A DNA stretch of 64,000 nt from Streptococcus oriscaviae (GCF_018137985.1 NZ_CP073084.1:1612001-1676000); one strand, 5' to 3'; shown: positions 40,250 to 50,033, counted from the first letter of the stretch. Made by a program: numbers and translations. Notes: generated from the letters alone by a model not told the origin.

Positions 40250-40315
40250 TGCGGATCCCTTTCTAGATATAGGACTATTGTACCATAAAACCTTGTTCAA
40301 TTTAGGTAGACATAG

Positions 40316-40345
40316 AAAAATCCGCCAATTTCACAGCGGATTTTT
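40316..40345 (-). terminator. Terminator of the DUF1761-type gene
   Basis: AAAAATCCGC (40316-40325) and GCGGATTTTT (40336-40345) form a perfect 10-bp stem just after the stop on the minus strand, with a T-run there. Confidence 0.8.
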
Positions 40346-40349
40346 GAGG

Positions 40350-40739
40350 TTAGGCAAACAAGGCGATGATTCCGACAACTAAGTAGCAGACCAACTTGTA
40401 GCTTTCATTGATAAGGATGAGCTTGATTGGACGTTGCTCGAAGATGTAGTTTTTAAGGGAAGCAAGAATGGCGATGACTCCCATGCCGCCAGCAGCGTGT
40501 AGCGGTGAAACGTCAAGAGTTTTGATGAAAAAGATGGTAACCACAGCAGTTACAACTTCGATGGCCAAAGAGAGCAACATTTCTTTCTGCCCCTTTTTCC
40601 CTTCCTTACTGTTAGCTTCAACTGTAGCCATGTCAATGCCAGATGCTTCAATCCAAGCATCACGAAATACCAAACCATACCATAAACCGCCGATGGCAAA
40701 GGCGATTAGCCCAGCAATGATTCCTAAAAATAGTGTCAT
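40350..40739 (-). CDS. DUF1761-like small membrane protein
   Basis: 129 residues with four predicted membrane helices: FLGIIAGLIAFAIGGLWYGLVF at the N terminus with the GxWYG pattern of DUF1761, then a charged loop (NSKEGKKGQKE) and three more helices. Function unknown. ATG 40739 behind AAGAGGAGA; the frame's upstream extension overlaps the promoter. The promoter and a 16-bp palindromic operator just upstream suggest control by a TetR-type repressor encoded elsewhere. Confidence 0.78.
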   Translation of the reverse strand: MTLFLGIIAGLIAFAIGGLWYGLVFRDAWIEASGIDMATVEANSKEGKKGQKEMLLSLAIEVVTAVVTIFFIKTLDVSPLHAAGGMGVIAILASLKNYIFEQRPIKLILINESYKLVCYLVVGIIALFA

Positions 40740-40752
40740 AGTTTCTCCTCTT

Positions 40753-40768
40753 ACTTGTACGGACAAGT
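40753..40768 (-). promoter_or_regulatory. Palindromic operator, TetR type
   Basis: Minus strand ACTTGTCCGTACAAGT: exact 6-bp arms (ACTTGT/ACAAGT) around four bases. It sits about 5-20 bp after the predicted transcription start of the DUF1761 gene and before its ribosome site, a standard place for repression. Confidence 0.62.
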
Positions 40769-40779
40769 TGATAAAACTA

Positions 40780-40808
40780 AGCATAGCATAGAAGGGAAAG
40801 CTTGTCAA
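40780..40808 (-). promoter_or_regulatory. Promoter of the DUF1761-type gene
   Basis: Minus strand TTGACA (40803-40808), 17 bp, TATGCT (40780-40785). Full-consensus -35. Confidence 0.78.
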
Positions 40809-40896
40809 AATTTCCGATTGACCTTACCCTCCCTCTTAGATGATATAGGTTTTTCTTTTGAGAGATAGCATTCTGCACATTCATTGAAAAATAATC

Positions 40897-40925
40897 CTTG
40901 CCAAGCTCTCTTTTTTTTGGTAGAC
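40897..40925 (+). promoter_or_regulatory. rpmB promoter
   Basis: TTGCCA (40897-40902), 17 bp, TAGACT (40920-40925). Confidence 0.7.
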
Positions 40926-40987
40926 TAGTAAGGTATGTGGTGCTAGCACATCCGTAATATTTGATCAAATGAGGAGGAAATACACAA

Positions 40988-41176
40988 ATGGCTAAAGTAT
41001 GTTACTTTACAGGTCGTAAGACTGTATCAGGCAACAACCGCTCACACGCTATGAACCAAACAAAACGTGCCGTTAAACCAAATCTTCAAAAAGTTACTGT
41101 TTTGATCGACGGTAAACCTAAGAAAGTTTGGGCTTCAGCTCGTGCGCTGAAATCAGGCAAAGTTGAACGCGTTTAA
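40988..41176 (+). CDS. rpmB: 50S ribosomal protein L28
   Basis: 62 residues, basic, standard L28: [27 protein letters not shown] with [12 protein letters not shown] at the end. Strong GAGGAGG ribosome site. Only one Cys is present (position 5), so it is the form without a zinc ribbon. Own promoter and terminator. Confidence 0.97.
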   Translation: MAKVCYFTGRKTVSGNNRSHAMNQTKRAVKPNLQKVTVLIDGKPKKVWASARALKSGKVERV

Positions 41177-41177
41177 G

Positions 41178-41199
41178 AAAAAGCCACAAGGCTTTTTTT
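41178..41199 (+). terminator. rpmB terminator
   Basis: AAAAAGCC-acaa-GGCTTTTTTT hairpin. Confidence 0.85.
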
Positions 41200-41224
41200 G
41201 TTTTCGGCTGTGACAGCCAAGTTT

Positions 41225-41253
41225 TTTACATGATTCGGAAATTGTGATAAAAT
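41225..41253 (+). promoter_or_regulatory. Promoter of the asp23-like/fakA pair
   Basis: TTTACA (41225-41230), 17 bp, TAAAAT (41248-41253). Confidence 0.68.
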
Positions 41254-41284
41254 AGAGTGATAAAATTATTTGAGGTAACAAGAT

Positions 41285-41650
41285 ATGACTGTTAAGATCA
41301 ATACCAAAGACGGCCAAATCGAATTGACAGACGATGTGATTGCTACTGTTGTTGGCGGAGCCACCACTGAAATTTTTGGAGTCGTCGGCATGGCCAGCAA
41401 GTCAGCTATCAAGGACAATTTCCAGGCCCTGCTAGGGAAAGAAAACTACGCCAAAGGAGTTGTTATCAAGACAACTGAGGAAGGGCGTATCGCCGTTGAT
41501 GTCTACACAGTGATGAGCTACGGCGTTAAGATTAGTGAGGTTTCTCGCAATATCCAAGAGCGTGTGAAGTTTAACTTGGAAAACCAATTGGGTATCGCTG
41601 CCGATGCCGTGAATGTTTATATTCAAAATATCAAAGTTGTAGGAGAATAA
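41285..41650 (+). CDS. Asp23/Gls24-family protein (YloU type)
   Basis: 121 residues, Asp23 domain throughout (IATVVGGATTEIFGVVGMAS, VDVYTVMSYGVKISEV, NVYIQNIKVV). The YloU-like member is regularly encoded just before the fakA (yloV) gene in Firmicutes, as here with a 2-bp gap. Its exact role, envelope stress or a structural partner, is not settled. A second Asp23-family gene is at 53408. Confidence 0.88.
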   Translation: MTVKINTKDGQIELTDDVIATVVGGATTEIFGVVGMASKSAIKDNFQALLGKENYAKGVVIKTTEEGRIAVDVYTVMSYGVKISEVSRNIQERVKFNLENQLGIAADAVNVYIQNIKVVGE

Positions 41651-41652
41651 TT

Positions 41653-43317
41653 GTGTCTAATATTACTACTAGTTTATTTCAAGAAATGGTGCAGGCAGCA
41701 TCTACCCGTCTGAATAAACAAGCCGAATATGTCAACTCATTGAATGTTTTTCCTGTGCCAGATGGGGATACAGGAACCAATATGGGCATGACCATGACCA
41801 ACGGAGCCAAGGAAGTTGCTGACAAGCCTGCCAGCACTGTCGGTGAAGTAGCACAAATCTTGTCTAAGGGCTTGTTGATGGGGGCGCGTGGAAACTCAGG
41901 CGTTATCACCTCACAATTATTCCGTGGTTTTGGACAGTCTGTTAAAGGAAAAGAAGAGCTGACCGGTAAGGACTTGGCTCAAGCCTTCCAGCATGGTGTT
42001 GAAGTGGCCTATAAGGCCGTAATGAAACCAGTTGAAGGGACTATCCTGACGGTTTCTCGTGGAGCGGCGACAGCTGCACTGAAAAAAGCCGAAGAAACAG
42101 ACGACGCGGTTGAGGTGATGCGTGCCACCTTGAAGGGTGCTAACCGTGCCCTTCAAAAGACACCGGATCTACTTCCTGTTTTGAAGGAAGTCGGTGTTGT
42201 AGACTCAGGCGGACAAGGCTTGGTTTACATCTATGAAGGTTTCCTATCAGCGCTGACAGGTGAGTATATCGCTTCAGAAGACTTTGAGGTGACACCGGCT
42301 GTCATGTCAGAAATGATCAATGCAGAGCACCACAAATCAGTGGCAGGTCATGTAGCGACAGAAGACATCACCTACGGTTATTGTACGGAAATTATGGTGG
42401 CTCTCCGCCAAGGCCCAACCTATGTCAAAGATTTTGATTATGAAGAATTCCGCAACTACCTCAATGATTTGGGCGACTCACTCCTTGTTGTCAACGACGA
42501 TGAGATTGTAAAAGTCCATGTCCATACAGAAGACCCAGGATTGGTTATGCAGGCAGGTCTTCAATACGGTAGTCTTGTCAAAGTTAAAGTGGATAATATG
42601 CGCGAGCAACACGAAGCGCAAGTTGAAAAAGAAGAAGCTTTCCAAAAACCAGCTGAGCAAAAAGACTATGCCATTATCGCAGTTGCAGCAGGGGAAGGAT
42701 TGACCAACATCTTCAAATCACAAGGTGTTGATTATGTGATTTCAGGCGGTCAGACCATGAACCCTTCAACAGAAGACTTTGTGAAGGCTATTGACTTGGT
42801 AAATGCCCGCAATGTTATCCTCCTGCCAAACAACAAGAATATCCTGATGGCAGCTCAATCTGCTGCTGAAGTAGCTGAAGTAGCAGTCAAGGTTGTGGAA
42901 ACCAAGACCTTGCCACAGGGCTTCACTAGCCTTTTGGTCTTTGATCCAAGTCGCGATATTGAGGCCAACCATGCAGCTATGACAGCTTCGTTAGCAGATG
43001 TCAAGAGTGGTAGTGTGACGACCGCTGTTCGTGACACCACCATTGATGGATTGGAGATACACGAAAATGACAATTTGGGTATGGTAGACGGCAAGATTGT
43101 GGTTTCCAACCCAAATATGGTCGAAACACTGGTGGCAACCTTTGAAAAAATGCTAGATGAGGACAGTGAAATTGTGACCATCTATGTAGGGGAAGATGGC
43201 GATGAAGAATTGGCGCAAAACCTTGCCCAAGACTTGGAGGAGAAGTTCGAGGATATCGAAGTTGAAATCCACCAAGGTGACCAGCCTGTTTACCCATATC
43301 TCTTTAGTGTTGAATAA
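41653..43317 (+). CDS. fakA: Fatty acid kinase catalytic subunit FakA (DAK2 family)
   Basis: 554 residues. The N-terminal DhaL domain has NVFPVPDGDTGTNMG with the Mg/ATP aspartates and MGARGNSGVITSQ. A central and C-terminal FakA domain follow (about 330-554). FakA phosphorylates exogenous fatty acids held by FakB for entry into phospholipid synthesis; the FakB partner is not in this window. GTG start behind AGGAGAA, coupled to the Asp23-like gene. Confidence 0.92.
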   Translation: MSNITTSLFQEMVQAASTRLNKQAEYVNSLNVFPVPDGDTGTNMGMTMTNGAKEVADKPASTVGEVAQILSKGLLMGARGNSGVITSQLFRGFGQSVKGKEELTGKDLAQAFQHGVEVAYKAVMKPVEGTILTVSRGAATAALKKAEETDDAVEVMRATLKGANRALQKTPDLLPVLKEVGVVDSGGQGLVYIYEGFLSALTGEYIASEDFEVTPAVMSEMINAEHHKSVAGHVATEDITYGYCTEIMVALRQGPTYVKDFDYEEFRNYLNDLGDSLLVVNDDEIVKVHVHTEDPGLVMQAGLQYGSLVKVKVDNMREQHEAQVEKEEAFQKPAEQKDYAIIAVAAGEGLTNIFKSQGVDYVISGGQTMNPSTEDFVKAIDLVNARNVILLPNNKNILMAAQSAAEVAEVAVKVVETKTLPQGFTSLLVFDPSRDIEANHAAMTASLADVKSGSVTTAVRDTTIDGLEIHENDNLGMVDGKIVVSNPNMVETLVATFEKMLDEDSEIVTIYVGEDGDEELAQNLAQDLEEKFEDIEVEIHQGDQPVYPYLFSVE

Positions 43318-43343
43318 AAGAACGGCTTTTGCCGTTCTTTTCT
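43317..43343 (+). terminator. fakA terminator
   Basis: AAAGAACGGC-tttt-GCCGTTCTTTTC hairpin. Confidence 0.82.
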
Positions 43344-43345
43344 AC

Positions 43346-43373
43346 TTGCTATCTGCAGGAAATGTGGTATAAT
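43346..43373 (+). promoter_or_regulatory. Promoter of rpsF-ssb-rpsR
   Basis: TTGCTA (43346-43351), 16 bp, TATAAT (43368-43373) with extended TGG. Confidence 0.75.
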
Positions 43374-43381
43374 AGATTATT

Positions 43382-43419
43382 GTGAGTAGCCCTCACTTAC
43401 TCGTGGCTAGACCATGAGT
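43382..43419 (+). promoter_or_regulatory. rpsF leader hairpins, probable S6:S18 autoregulatory element
   Basis: GTGAG (43382-43386)/CTCAC (43392-43396) and ACTCGTGG (43399-43406)/CCATGAGT (43412-43419) form consecutive stems at the 5' end of the rpsF mRNA, 28 bp before the ATG. Leaders of rpsF operons in many bacteria bind the S6:S18 complex. The assignment rests on position and pairing, not on a checked consensus. Confidence 0.45.
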
Positions 43420-43446
43420 CATTAGACCAAAAGGAGGAACATATCA

Positions 43447-43737
43447 ATGGCTAAATACGAAATTCTTTATATTATTCGTCCAAACATTGAAGAAGAAGCG
43501 AAAAACGCTTTGGTGGCACGCTTTGACTCTATCTTGACTGACAACGGTGCAACCATCGTTGAATCAAAAGCATGGGAAAAACGTCGTCTGGCTTACGAAA
43601 TTAAAGATTTCCGCGAAGGACTTTACTACATCGTTAACGTTGAAGCAACAAACGATGAAGCTCTTAGAGAGTTTGACCGTCTTTCAAAAATCAACGCTGA
43701 CATTCTTCGTCACATGATCGTAAAGCTTGACGCGTAA
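43447..43737 (+). CDS. rpsF: 30S ribosomal protein S6
   Basis: 96 residues: [22 protein letters not shown] and [19 protein letters not shown] are the S6 signature. S6 pairs with S18 on the platform of the small subunit. First gene of the conserved rpsF-ssb-rpsR operon, with a strong AAGGAGG site. Confidence 0.97.
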   Translation: MAKYEILYIIRPNIEEEAKNALVARFDSILTDNGATIVESKAWEKRRLAYEIKDFREGLYYIVNVEATNDEALREFDRLSKINADILRHMIVKLDA

Positions 43738-43748
43738 GAAGGTAGACT

Positions 43749-44243
43749 ATGATAAATAATGTGGTACTAGTGGGTCGTATGACTCGTGATGCAGAACTTC
43801 GTTACACTCCGTCAAACCAAGCTGTTGCGACATTTACACTTGCGGTTAACCGCAATTTTAAAAATCAAAGCGGCGAGCGTGAAGCGGACTTTATCAACGT
43901 GGTAATTTGGCGCCAACAGGCTGAAAACTTGGCAAACTGGGCTAAAAAGGGAGCCTTGATTGGAATTACAGGTCGCATCCAGACCCGTAACTATGAAAAC
44001 CAACAGGGACAGCGTGTGTATGTAACAGAAGTCGTTGCAGAAAATTTCCAACTCTTGGAAAGCCGTACTGCAAGAGAAGGGCAAGCTGGAGGATACGGAG
44101 CTGGCAATTCATTTGCTGGCGGGAACGACTATGGTTCATCCTACCAAGCACCTGCACAGTCTACACCAAACTTTGCTCGAGAAGAAAGTCCGTTTGGAGC
44201 AACCAATCCAATGGACATTTCAGATGATGACCTACCATTCTAG
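43749..44243 (+). CDS. ssb: Single-stranded DNA-binding protein
   Basis: 164 residues: N-terminal OB fold ([23 protein letters not shown]; 1-108), a Gly/Ser/Gln-rich linker and the acidic tip [10 protein letters not shown] that docks replication and repair proteins. It lies 11 bp after rpsF. The tip sequence is intact, so this is the essential replicative SSB rather than a competence SSB. Confidence 0.96.
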   Translation: MINNVVLVGRMTRDAELRYTPSNQAVATFTLAVNRNFKNQSGEREADFINVVIWRQQAENLANWAKKGALIGITGRIQTRNYENQQGQRVYVTEVVAENFQLLESRTAREGQAGGYGAGNSFAGGNDYGSSYQAPAQSTPNFAREESPFGATNPMDISDDDLPF

Positions 44244-44275
44244 GTTGAACGAATAAAACTATAAGGAGAAAACAC

Positions 44276-44515
44276 ATGGCTCAACAACGTCGTGGCGGTT
44301 TCAAACGCCGTAAAAAAGTTGATTACATCGCAGCTAACAAAATTGAATATGTTGATTACAAAGATACTGAGCTTCTTAGCCGTTTCATCTCAGAACGTGG
44401 AAAAATCCTTCCACGCCGTGTGACTGGAACATCAGCTAAAAACCAACGTAAGGTAACGACTGCGATCAAACGTGCTCGCGTAATGGCTCTTTTGCCATTC
44501 GTAAACGAAGACTAA
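44276..44515 (+). CDS. rpsR: 30S ribosomal protein S18
   Basis: 79 residues, basic; [39 protein letters not shown] is standard S18. Third gene of the operon, AAGGAGAA site. No Cys, so it is not the zinc-containing form. Confidence 0.97.
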   Translation: MAQQRRGGFKRRKKVDYIAANKIEYVDYKDTELLSRFISERGKILPRRVTGTSAKNQRKVTTAIKRARVMALLPFVNED

Positions 44516-44546
44516 TAATAGCAAGCGGCTCTTCCGCTTCTATCCT

Positions 44547-44571
44547 AGCAACCCCTGCGGTTGCTTTTTTT
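44547..44571 (+). terminator. rpsR terminator
   Basis: AGCAACC-cctgc-GGTTGCTTTTTTT. A first hairpin AAGCGG/CCGCTT (44523-44539) precedes it. Confidence 0.82.
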
Positions 44572-44629
44572 ATACCCTGCCTCAGTAGGAACGTTCTGTA
44601 TTTTTCCCCGACTCCGATGTGGGAGCAAC

Positions 44630-44658
44630 AAAAACACCACTGAAAGCTTCCAGTGGTG
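44630..44658 (-). terminator. Terminator of the LiaF-like gene
   Basis: CACCACTG/CAGTGGTG stem (44635-44658); on the minus strand it is followed by TTTTTG. Confidence 0.75.
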
Positions 44659-44665
44659 AGATGGT

Positions 44666-45367
44666 TTAGTCAATGTATTGGATAGAAAGCGAACCCATGA
44701 AATTGTTTCCGGTCAAGTAGATTTGGCCGCGCCCTTCTTCTGTGGGCGGAAGGGTCACCTCGCCGAAGTTAGACTTGAGCGTATTGACCACCTTATAGCC
44801 TCTCGGAAGGCGGATGTAGCAGGAAGATAGGGAGTTGTTTAGGGTGACGTAGGTCACTTCGTTTTCAAACGTAGCACCAGAAAGGTCAATCCTGCAGTTG
44901 GCGCAGAAGCTCTTGATAGAAACAGACTGAAGGGCAGGGGCGGTAGAATACTCGTATTTATCGCTAAAGTTAGCTTCCACAGTCAGGTAGTTTGAGTCAT
45001 TTGAAATGACGGTTGAATCGGTCATCGTATCAAAGTCGACCAATTTCTTATAGCGACGCTTGCGGTTAATGCTATGAATGGCAATCCCCAGAACCAAGAG
45101 ACCGAGAAAGAGCGGAGCGCCGTTGAAATCAAAGTACCAATGAGGGGTGATTTCTCTAACGTAAAAGGCAGAGAAGGCCAAACCGATGAAAAAGAGGATG
45201 GCGTTCCTATGCTCGGCTCCTAGCCAGAGAAAGGCTAGTGCAAACAAGAGTGACAAGCGGAAATAGTTAAAGATGATGTCCAAGCCAGGGAAAAAGGCTA
45301 GGAGAATGAGATAGATAGCAAAGATAATAAGAAAGATTTGCCAAGAGTAAGATTTTTTCAGATTCAT
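44666..45367 (-). CDS. LiaF-like membrane protein
   Basis: 233 residues. Four hydrophobic helices in the N-terminal 100 residues, a basic turn (NRKRRYKK), then a soluble beta-rich C-terminal domain (VSIKSFCANCRIDLSGATFENEV, FGEVTLPPTEEGRG). This matches the cell-wall-active antibiotic response (LiaF/DUF2154) plan. No liaSR two-component genes are adjacent, so it may be a stand-alone relative. Extended -10 TGT-TATAAT just upstream on the minus strand. Confidence 0.75.
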   Translation of the reverse strand: MNLKKSYSWQIFLIIFAIYLILLAFFPGLDIIFNYFRLSLLFALAFLWLGAEHRNAILFFIGLAFSAFYVREITPHWYFDFNGAPLFLGLLVLGIAIHSINRKRRYKKLVDFDTMTDSTVISNDSNYLTVEANFSDKYEYSTAPALQSVSIKSFCANCRIDLSGATFENEVTYVTLNNSLSSCYIRLPRGYKVVNTLKSNFGEVTLPPTEEGRGQIYLTGNNFMGSLSIQYID

Positions 45368-45400
45368 GTCGATACCTCCAATCCTTGACTATATTATAAC

Positions 45401-45426
45401 AAAAACAGACGCAATCGTCTGTTTTT
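45401..45426. terminator. Terminator after the corA-DUF1129 pair
   Basis: Perfect AAAAACAGACG/CGTCTGTTTTT stem (loop CAAT) after the DUF1129 stop on the minus strand. Confidence 0.8.
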
Positions 45427-45432
45427 AACTGA

Positions 45433-46086
45433 TTATTGGATAGGTTGCATAGCGTTGCGGATGTTGTATTTCTTTTTCAAGAGATGGCGAAGACCAAATG
45501 CCGCAGCACCCAGCACAATAGCTGCGAAAGGAGGCAGGACTGGGTTGATGATTGCAGGAATAAGAGCTGCTAGGAAGAAAACGACAAACCAAGCAAGAGT
45601 AGCAAGACCCAAAAAGAGGATAGCCTTGATAAATTTTGGACGTTGACCAGTTTTTACTTGATCGCGGTAGACAAAATGGTACATCATATACATCCCTGCA
45701 CCGACCCCAAAGCCGATAATCAAGAGAGTGAGAAGACCATATTGGGTACCTTGGCCAAAGAGGTTCATGACACCGTTGACCAGACTGATGATGGCAAGCA
45801 TCAAAAGACTAGAATCCAGCCACATCAACCAAGGATTTTCATTCAGTTCAGCTGGTTTTTCTTCAGCATCTGTCGCAACCTTGCTGGCTACCCACTCGCT
45901 TGGGGAACCATACAGGGTGCGAGCAGTGATGCCGGCTTTTTGGTTTTCAATAATGGTCGGTAAAATTTCTTCCAGCAATTCCTTGACTTCTTGGTCGGAC
46001 TTGCCTGCTTCAATTAGCTGGTTGGTTGCGATGTGGATAAATTCTTGGTTTTTCTTAGTTAATTCTTTCAATGGTGTGAATGACAT
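45433..46086 (-). CDS. DUF1129-family membrane protein
   Basis: 217 residues: a soluble helical N-terminal part (LTKKNQEFIHIATNQLIEAGKSDQEVKELLEEILP, about 1-85, DUF1129) and four membrane helices (about 92-205). Function unknown. It lies 15 bp after corA on the same strand; the pair is seen in other streptococci, which suggests a link to magnesium or membrane homeostasis, but that is inference. Confidence 0.82.
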   Translation of the reverse strand: MSFTPLKELTKKNQEFIHIATNQLIEAGKSDQEVKELLEEILPTIIENQKAGITARTLYGSPSEWVASKVATDAEEKPAELNENPWLMWLDSSLLMLAIISLVNGVMNLFGQGTQYGLLTLLIIGFGVGAGMYMMYHFVYRDQVKTGQRPKFIKAILFLGLATLAWFVVFFLAALIPAIINPVLPPFAAIVLGAAAFGLRHLLKKKYNIRNAMQPIQ

Positions 46087-46101
46087 AATAATCTCCTTGT
46101 G

Positions 46102-47046
46102 TTAGAACCATCTCTTGCGGATGAAGTAGAAGGTGAGGGATAGGCTGATTGCAAAGGCAAATAGGATAATCCACCAGAAGGCATAAGGAATGTCATTAAA
46201 GGGAATAATGTTATCCTTAAAGTTCATACCGTAGGCGGAGAAGACCATGGTTGGAATAGAAAGAACAATGGTCACCAGTGCCAAGGTTTTCATGATGGTA
46301 TTTTGGTTATTGGAAATAATAGAAGCAAAGGCATGCGTCATGGAGTTCAAGATGCTGCCATAAATATCCGCCATTTCAATCGCCTGCTGGGTTTCGACCA
46401 AAGTATCTTCCAAAAGGTCTTCATCTTCTTCGTACTTGCGCAACAGACTGGAAGAAGATGCCAGCTTCTTGACCACTCGCTCATTGGTTTTGAGGGAGGC
46501 CTTGAAATAGACAATCGTCTTTTCCAATTCCATGAGGACAATCAATTCTTCGTTTCGGGTCGCTTCATGGAGTTGTTTTTCAATCTCCTCGCTCTTACGG
46601 TCCAAGGTTCGCAGGGCCGATAGATAGAGCTGGGCATTGCGGTAGAGGATTTGGAAGACAAAGCGTGACTTCATAAAAGTAAAGAAGTTGCGCAGGCGGC
46701 GGTGGATAAACTGCTCAAAGAGCGGGAGTTTTTCCAAACAAGTCGTAATAATGGCATCCTCTGTCAGAATAATACCCAGCGGGATGGTGATATAGTAGGT
46801 CTTGTTATTCCGTTCCTCCAAAATTGGAACGTCCACGAGGATGAGCTTATAGTCATCTTCAACGGAAATACGAGATGTTTCTTCCGCATCAAGTGGGGCT
46901 CTCAGGTCTGCAATGTCAATATTGTAGTGTTCAGCCACTTCCATCGACTCGCTCTGGGAAGGGTTGACCAAGTTAATCCAAGCGCCCGGTTCAAAGGTTT
47001 GGATTTCTTCTAATTCAGTCATGGTAGAAAGAAATATTTGTTTCAT
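46102..47046 (-). CDS. corA: CorA-family magnesium transporter
   Basis: 314 residues. Large N-terminal cytosolic domain, a long stalk helix (about 165-250) and two C-terminal membrane helices. The pore signature YGMNF (GMN) ends the first, and the basic tail IRKRWF follows the second. Pentameric Mg2+ (Co2+/Ni2+) channel. Likely first gene of a two-gene unit with the DUF1129 gene. Confidence 0.93.
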   Translation of the reverse strand: MKQIFLSTMTELEEIQTFEPGAWINLVNPSQSESMEVAEHYNIDIADLRAPLDAEETSRISVEDDYKLILVDVPILEERNNKTYYITIPLGIILTEDAIITTCLEKLPLFEQFIHRRLRNFFTFMKSRFVFQILYRNAQLYLSALRTLDRKSEEIEKQLHEATRNEELIVLMELEKTIVYFKASLKTNERVVKKLASSSSLLRKYEEDEDLLEDTLVETQQAIEMADIYGSILNSMTHAFASIISNNQNTIMKTLALVTIVLSIPTMVFSAYGMNFKDNIIPFNDIPYAFWWIILFAFAISLSLTFYFIRKRWF

Positions 47047-47170
47047 ACGGAACCCTCCTCAGTTAATTTTACGTTTAGACGCACCCTTTATTATATCAAA
47101 AAAAGCTCTTTAAAGGAAAGTTTTTTTATGATTTTGTGGTATAATTGAGGTATTTTAAAAGGAAAAAGCT

Positions 47171-49996
47171 ATGCAAGATAAAATCGTGATACATGGGGCG
47201 CGTGCCCACAATTTAAAGAATATAGATGTAACCATTCCCAGAGAAAAATTGGTAGTGGTAACAGGTTTATCGGGGTCGGGCAAATCCAGTCTGGCCTTTG
47301 ATACTCTTTATGCCGAAGGACAACGGCGTTATGTAGAGAGCCTTTCGGCTTATGCTCGCCAGTTTTTGGGCAATATGGACAAGCCGGATGTGGATTCCAT
47401 TGAAGGGTTGAGTCCGGCCATTTCCATCGACCAAAAGACCACTTCTAAAAACCCCCGCTCGACAGTAGGAACAACGACAGAAATCAATGACTATCTCCGC
47501 CTGCTCTATGCACGAGTCGGTAAACCATATTGTATAAACGGACACGGGGCTATTTCAGCCTCGTCTGTTGAACAGATTGTCAATGAGGTCTTGGAGTTAC
47601 CAGAACGGCAGCGCCTGCAGATTTTGGCTCCGATTGTTCGTAAGAAAAAAGGCCAGCACAAGACAGTTTTTGAAAAAGTACAAAAGGATGGCTATGTCCG
47701 AGTTCGTGTCAATGGAGATGTTTACGACGTATCAGAAGTGCCGGAACTGTCCAAGAGCAAGGCGCATAATATTGAAGTGGTGGTGGACAGGATTGTCATC
47801 AAAGAAGGGATTCGGTCTCGTCTTTTTGACTCGATTGAAGCAGCCCTGCGGATTGCTGACGGCTATGTGGTCATCGATACCATGGACGGTCAGGAGATGC
47901 TTTTTTCTGAGTATTATGCCTGTCCAGTCTGTGGGTTTACTGTTCCAGAGTTGGAGCCGCGACTCTTTTCTTTCAACGCCCCCTTTGGCTCTTGTGGAGA
48001 GTGTGATGGACTAGGGATGAGGTTAGAAGTGGATGAGGATTTGGTCGTTCCAGACGCGAGCAAGTCTCTTCGTGAGGGAGCCTTGGCACCTTGGAATCCC
48101 ATATCTTCCAACTACTACCCTCAGATGTTGGAGCAGGCCATGAACCACTTCGGAGTGGACATGGACAAGCCTTTTGACGAGCTGACAGACCAAGAAAAAC
48201 ACTTGATTTTTTATGGGTCAGATGGACAGGAATTCCATTTCCACTATGAAAACGAATTTGGAGGCGTACGGGATATTGACATTCCTTTTGAAGGAGTCAT
48301 TGCCAATATCAGTCGCCGCTACCGTGAAACCAATAGTGACTACACTCGTCAGGTTATGAAGGGCTACATGAATGAGCTGACCTGTGCGACCTGCCAAGGC
48401 TACCGTCTCAACGATCAGGCCCTATCTGTTCGCGTAGGCGGTGAAAAAGGAATGAATATTGGTGAACTATCAGACCTATCAATTGCAGATCATCTGGAAG
48501 TCCTATCTCAGTTGGAACTCTCTGCCAACGAGGCGACGATAGCAACTCCGATTCTGAAGGAAATCAAGGACCGTCTGACCTTCCTCAACAATGTAGGCCT
48601 CAACTACCTCACTTTATCACGATCAGCAGGCACCCTCTCTGGCGGAGAAAGCCAGCGGATTCGTTTGGCAACCCAGATTGGCTCCAACCTATCCGGTGTT
48701 CTTTATATCCTAGATGAGCCCTCTATCGGCTTGCACCAAAGAGATAACGATCGCCTGATTGCCAGTCTCAAGAAAATGCGAGATTTGGGCAATACCTTGA
48801 TTGTGGTAGAACATGATGAGGACACCATGCGCGAAGCTGACTGGCTAATTGATATTGGACCAGGAGCAGGTGTTTTTGGTGGGGAGATTGTCGCTTCTGG
48901 CACTCCTGCACAAGTGGCAAAGAATAAAAAATCGATCACCGGGCAATATCTTTCCGGGAAACGCGCCATTCCAGTTCCTTTAGAGCGCCGAGTTGGCAAC
49001 GGGCGTTTCATTGAGATTAGCGGTGCCAAAGAAAACAACCTGCAAGATGTGACCGTTCGCTTCCCGCTGGGTAAGTTTATCGCTGTCACGGGAGTTTCTG
49101 GTTCGGGTAAATCTACCTTGGTCAATGCCATCTTGAAAAAAGCGGTGGCCCAAAAACTCAACCGTCACTCAGATAAGCCAGGCAAGTTCAAGTCGATTTC
49201 AGGTATTGAACATTTGGACCGCTTGATTGATATTGACCAGAGTCCGATTGGGCGCACCCCTCGTTCCAATCCAGCAACTTATACAGGTGTCTTTGATGAC
49301 ATCCGTGACCTCTTTGCCCAGACAAATGAAGCGAAAATCCGTGGCTACAAGAAGGGGCGGTTCTCCTTTAACGTAAAAGGTGGACGCTGTGAAGCTTGCT
49401 CAGGCGATGGTATCATCAAGATTGAAATGCACTTTTTACCAGATGTCTTTGTTCCTTGTGAGGTCTGCCATGGCCGGCGCTACAATTCGGAAACCTTGGA
49501 GGTTCACTACAAGGAGAAGAATATCGCTCAAGTTCTTGATATGACGGTCAACGATGCGGTCGAATTCTTTAAACATATTCCAAAAATTGAGCGCAAACTC
49601 CGCACCATCCAAGATGTGGGACTGGGCTATGTTACGCTGGGTCAGCCTGCTACGACCCTCTCTGGCGGCGAAGCGCAACGGATGAAATTGGCTTCGGAGC
49701 TCCACAAGCGCTCGACGGGCAAATCCCTCTACATCTTAGATGAGCCGACGACGGGACTTCACACCGAAGACATCGCTCAGCTCCTCAAGGTTTTGGGGCG
49801 TTTTGTAGATGACGGCAATACAGTTCTTGTCATCGAACACAATTTGGATGTCATCAAAACCGCCGACCACATCATCGATCTAGGACCAGAAGGCGGTGTC
49901 GGTGGCGGTACGGTTGTCGCGACAGGCACACCAGAGGATGTAGCTAGCAACCCAGCCAGCTTTACAGGCCAGTATTTGAAAACGAAGTTGAAATAA
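47171..49996 (+). CDS. uvrA: Excinuclease ABC subunit A
   Basis: 941 residues, damage recognition subunit of nucleotide excision repair. Two ABC ATPase modules: Walker [13 protein letters not shown] near residue 32 and [12 protein letters not shown] near 640, signatures [12 protein letters not shown] and [12 protein letters not shown]. Zinc fingers are CPVCGF...CGECDG and CEACSGDG...CEVCHGRR. Extended -10 TGG-TATAAT (47137-47145) upstream. Confidence 0.97.
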   Translation: MQDKIVIHGARAHNLKNIDVTIPREKLVVVTGLSGSGKSSLAFDTLYAEGQRRYVESLSAYARQFLGNMDKPDVDSIEGLSPAISIDQKTTSKNPRSTVGTTTEINDYLRLLYARVGKPYCINGHGAISASSVEQIVNEVLELPERQRLQILAPIVRKKKGQHKTVFEKVQKDGYVRVRVNGDVYDVSEVPELSKSKAHNIEVVVDRIVIKEGIRSRLFDSIEAALRIADGYVVIDTMDGQEMLFSEYYACPVCGFTVPELEPRLFSFNAPFGSCGECDGLGMRLEVDEDLVVPDASKSLREGALAPWNPISSNYYPQMLEQAMNHFGVDMDKPFDELTDQEKHLIFYGSDGQEFHFHYENEFGGVRDIDIPFEGVIANISRRYRETNSDYTRQVMKGYMNELTCATCQGYRLNDQALSVRVGGEKGMNIGELSDLSIADHLEVLSQLELSANEATIATPILKEIKDRLTFLNNVGLNYLTLSRSAGTLSGGESQRIRLATQIGSNLSGVLYILDEPSIGLHQRDNDRLIASLKKMRDLGNTLIVVEHDEDTMREADWLIDIGPGAGVFGGEIVASGTPAQVAKNKKSITGQYLSGKRAIPVPLERRVGNGRFIEISGAKENNLQDVTVRFPLGKFIAVTGVSGSGKSTLVNAILKKAVAQKLNRHSDKPGKFKSISGIEHLDRLIDIDQSPIGRTPRSNPATYTGVFDDIRDLFAQTNEAKIRGYKKGRFSFNVKGGRCEACSGDGIIKIEMHFLPDVFVPCEVCHGRRYNSETLEVHYKEKNIAQVLDMTVNDAVEFFKHIPKIERKLRTIQDVGLGYVTLGQPATTLSGGEAQRMKLASELHKRSTGKSLYILDEPTTGLHTEDIAQLLKVLGRFVDDGNTVLVIEHNLDVIKTADHIIDLGPEGGVGGGTVVATGTPEDVASNPASFTGQYLKTKLK

Positions 49997-50003
49997 GCAT
50001 TTT

Positions 50004-50033
50004 AAAAAGAGTCGTTTTTTTGGCTCTTTTTTT
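50004..50033 (+). terminator. uvrA terminator
   Basis: AAAAAGAGTC ... GGCTCTTTTTTT hairpin directly after the stop. Confidence 0.75.
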
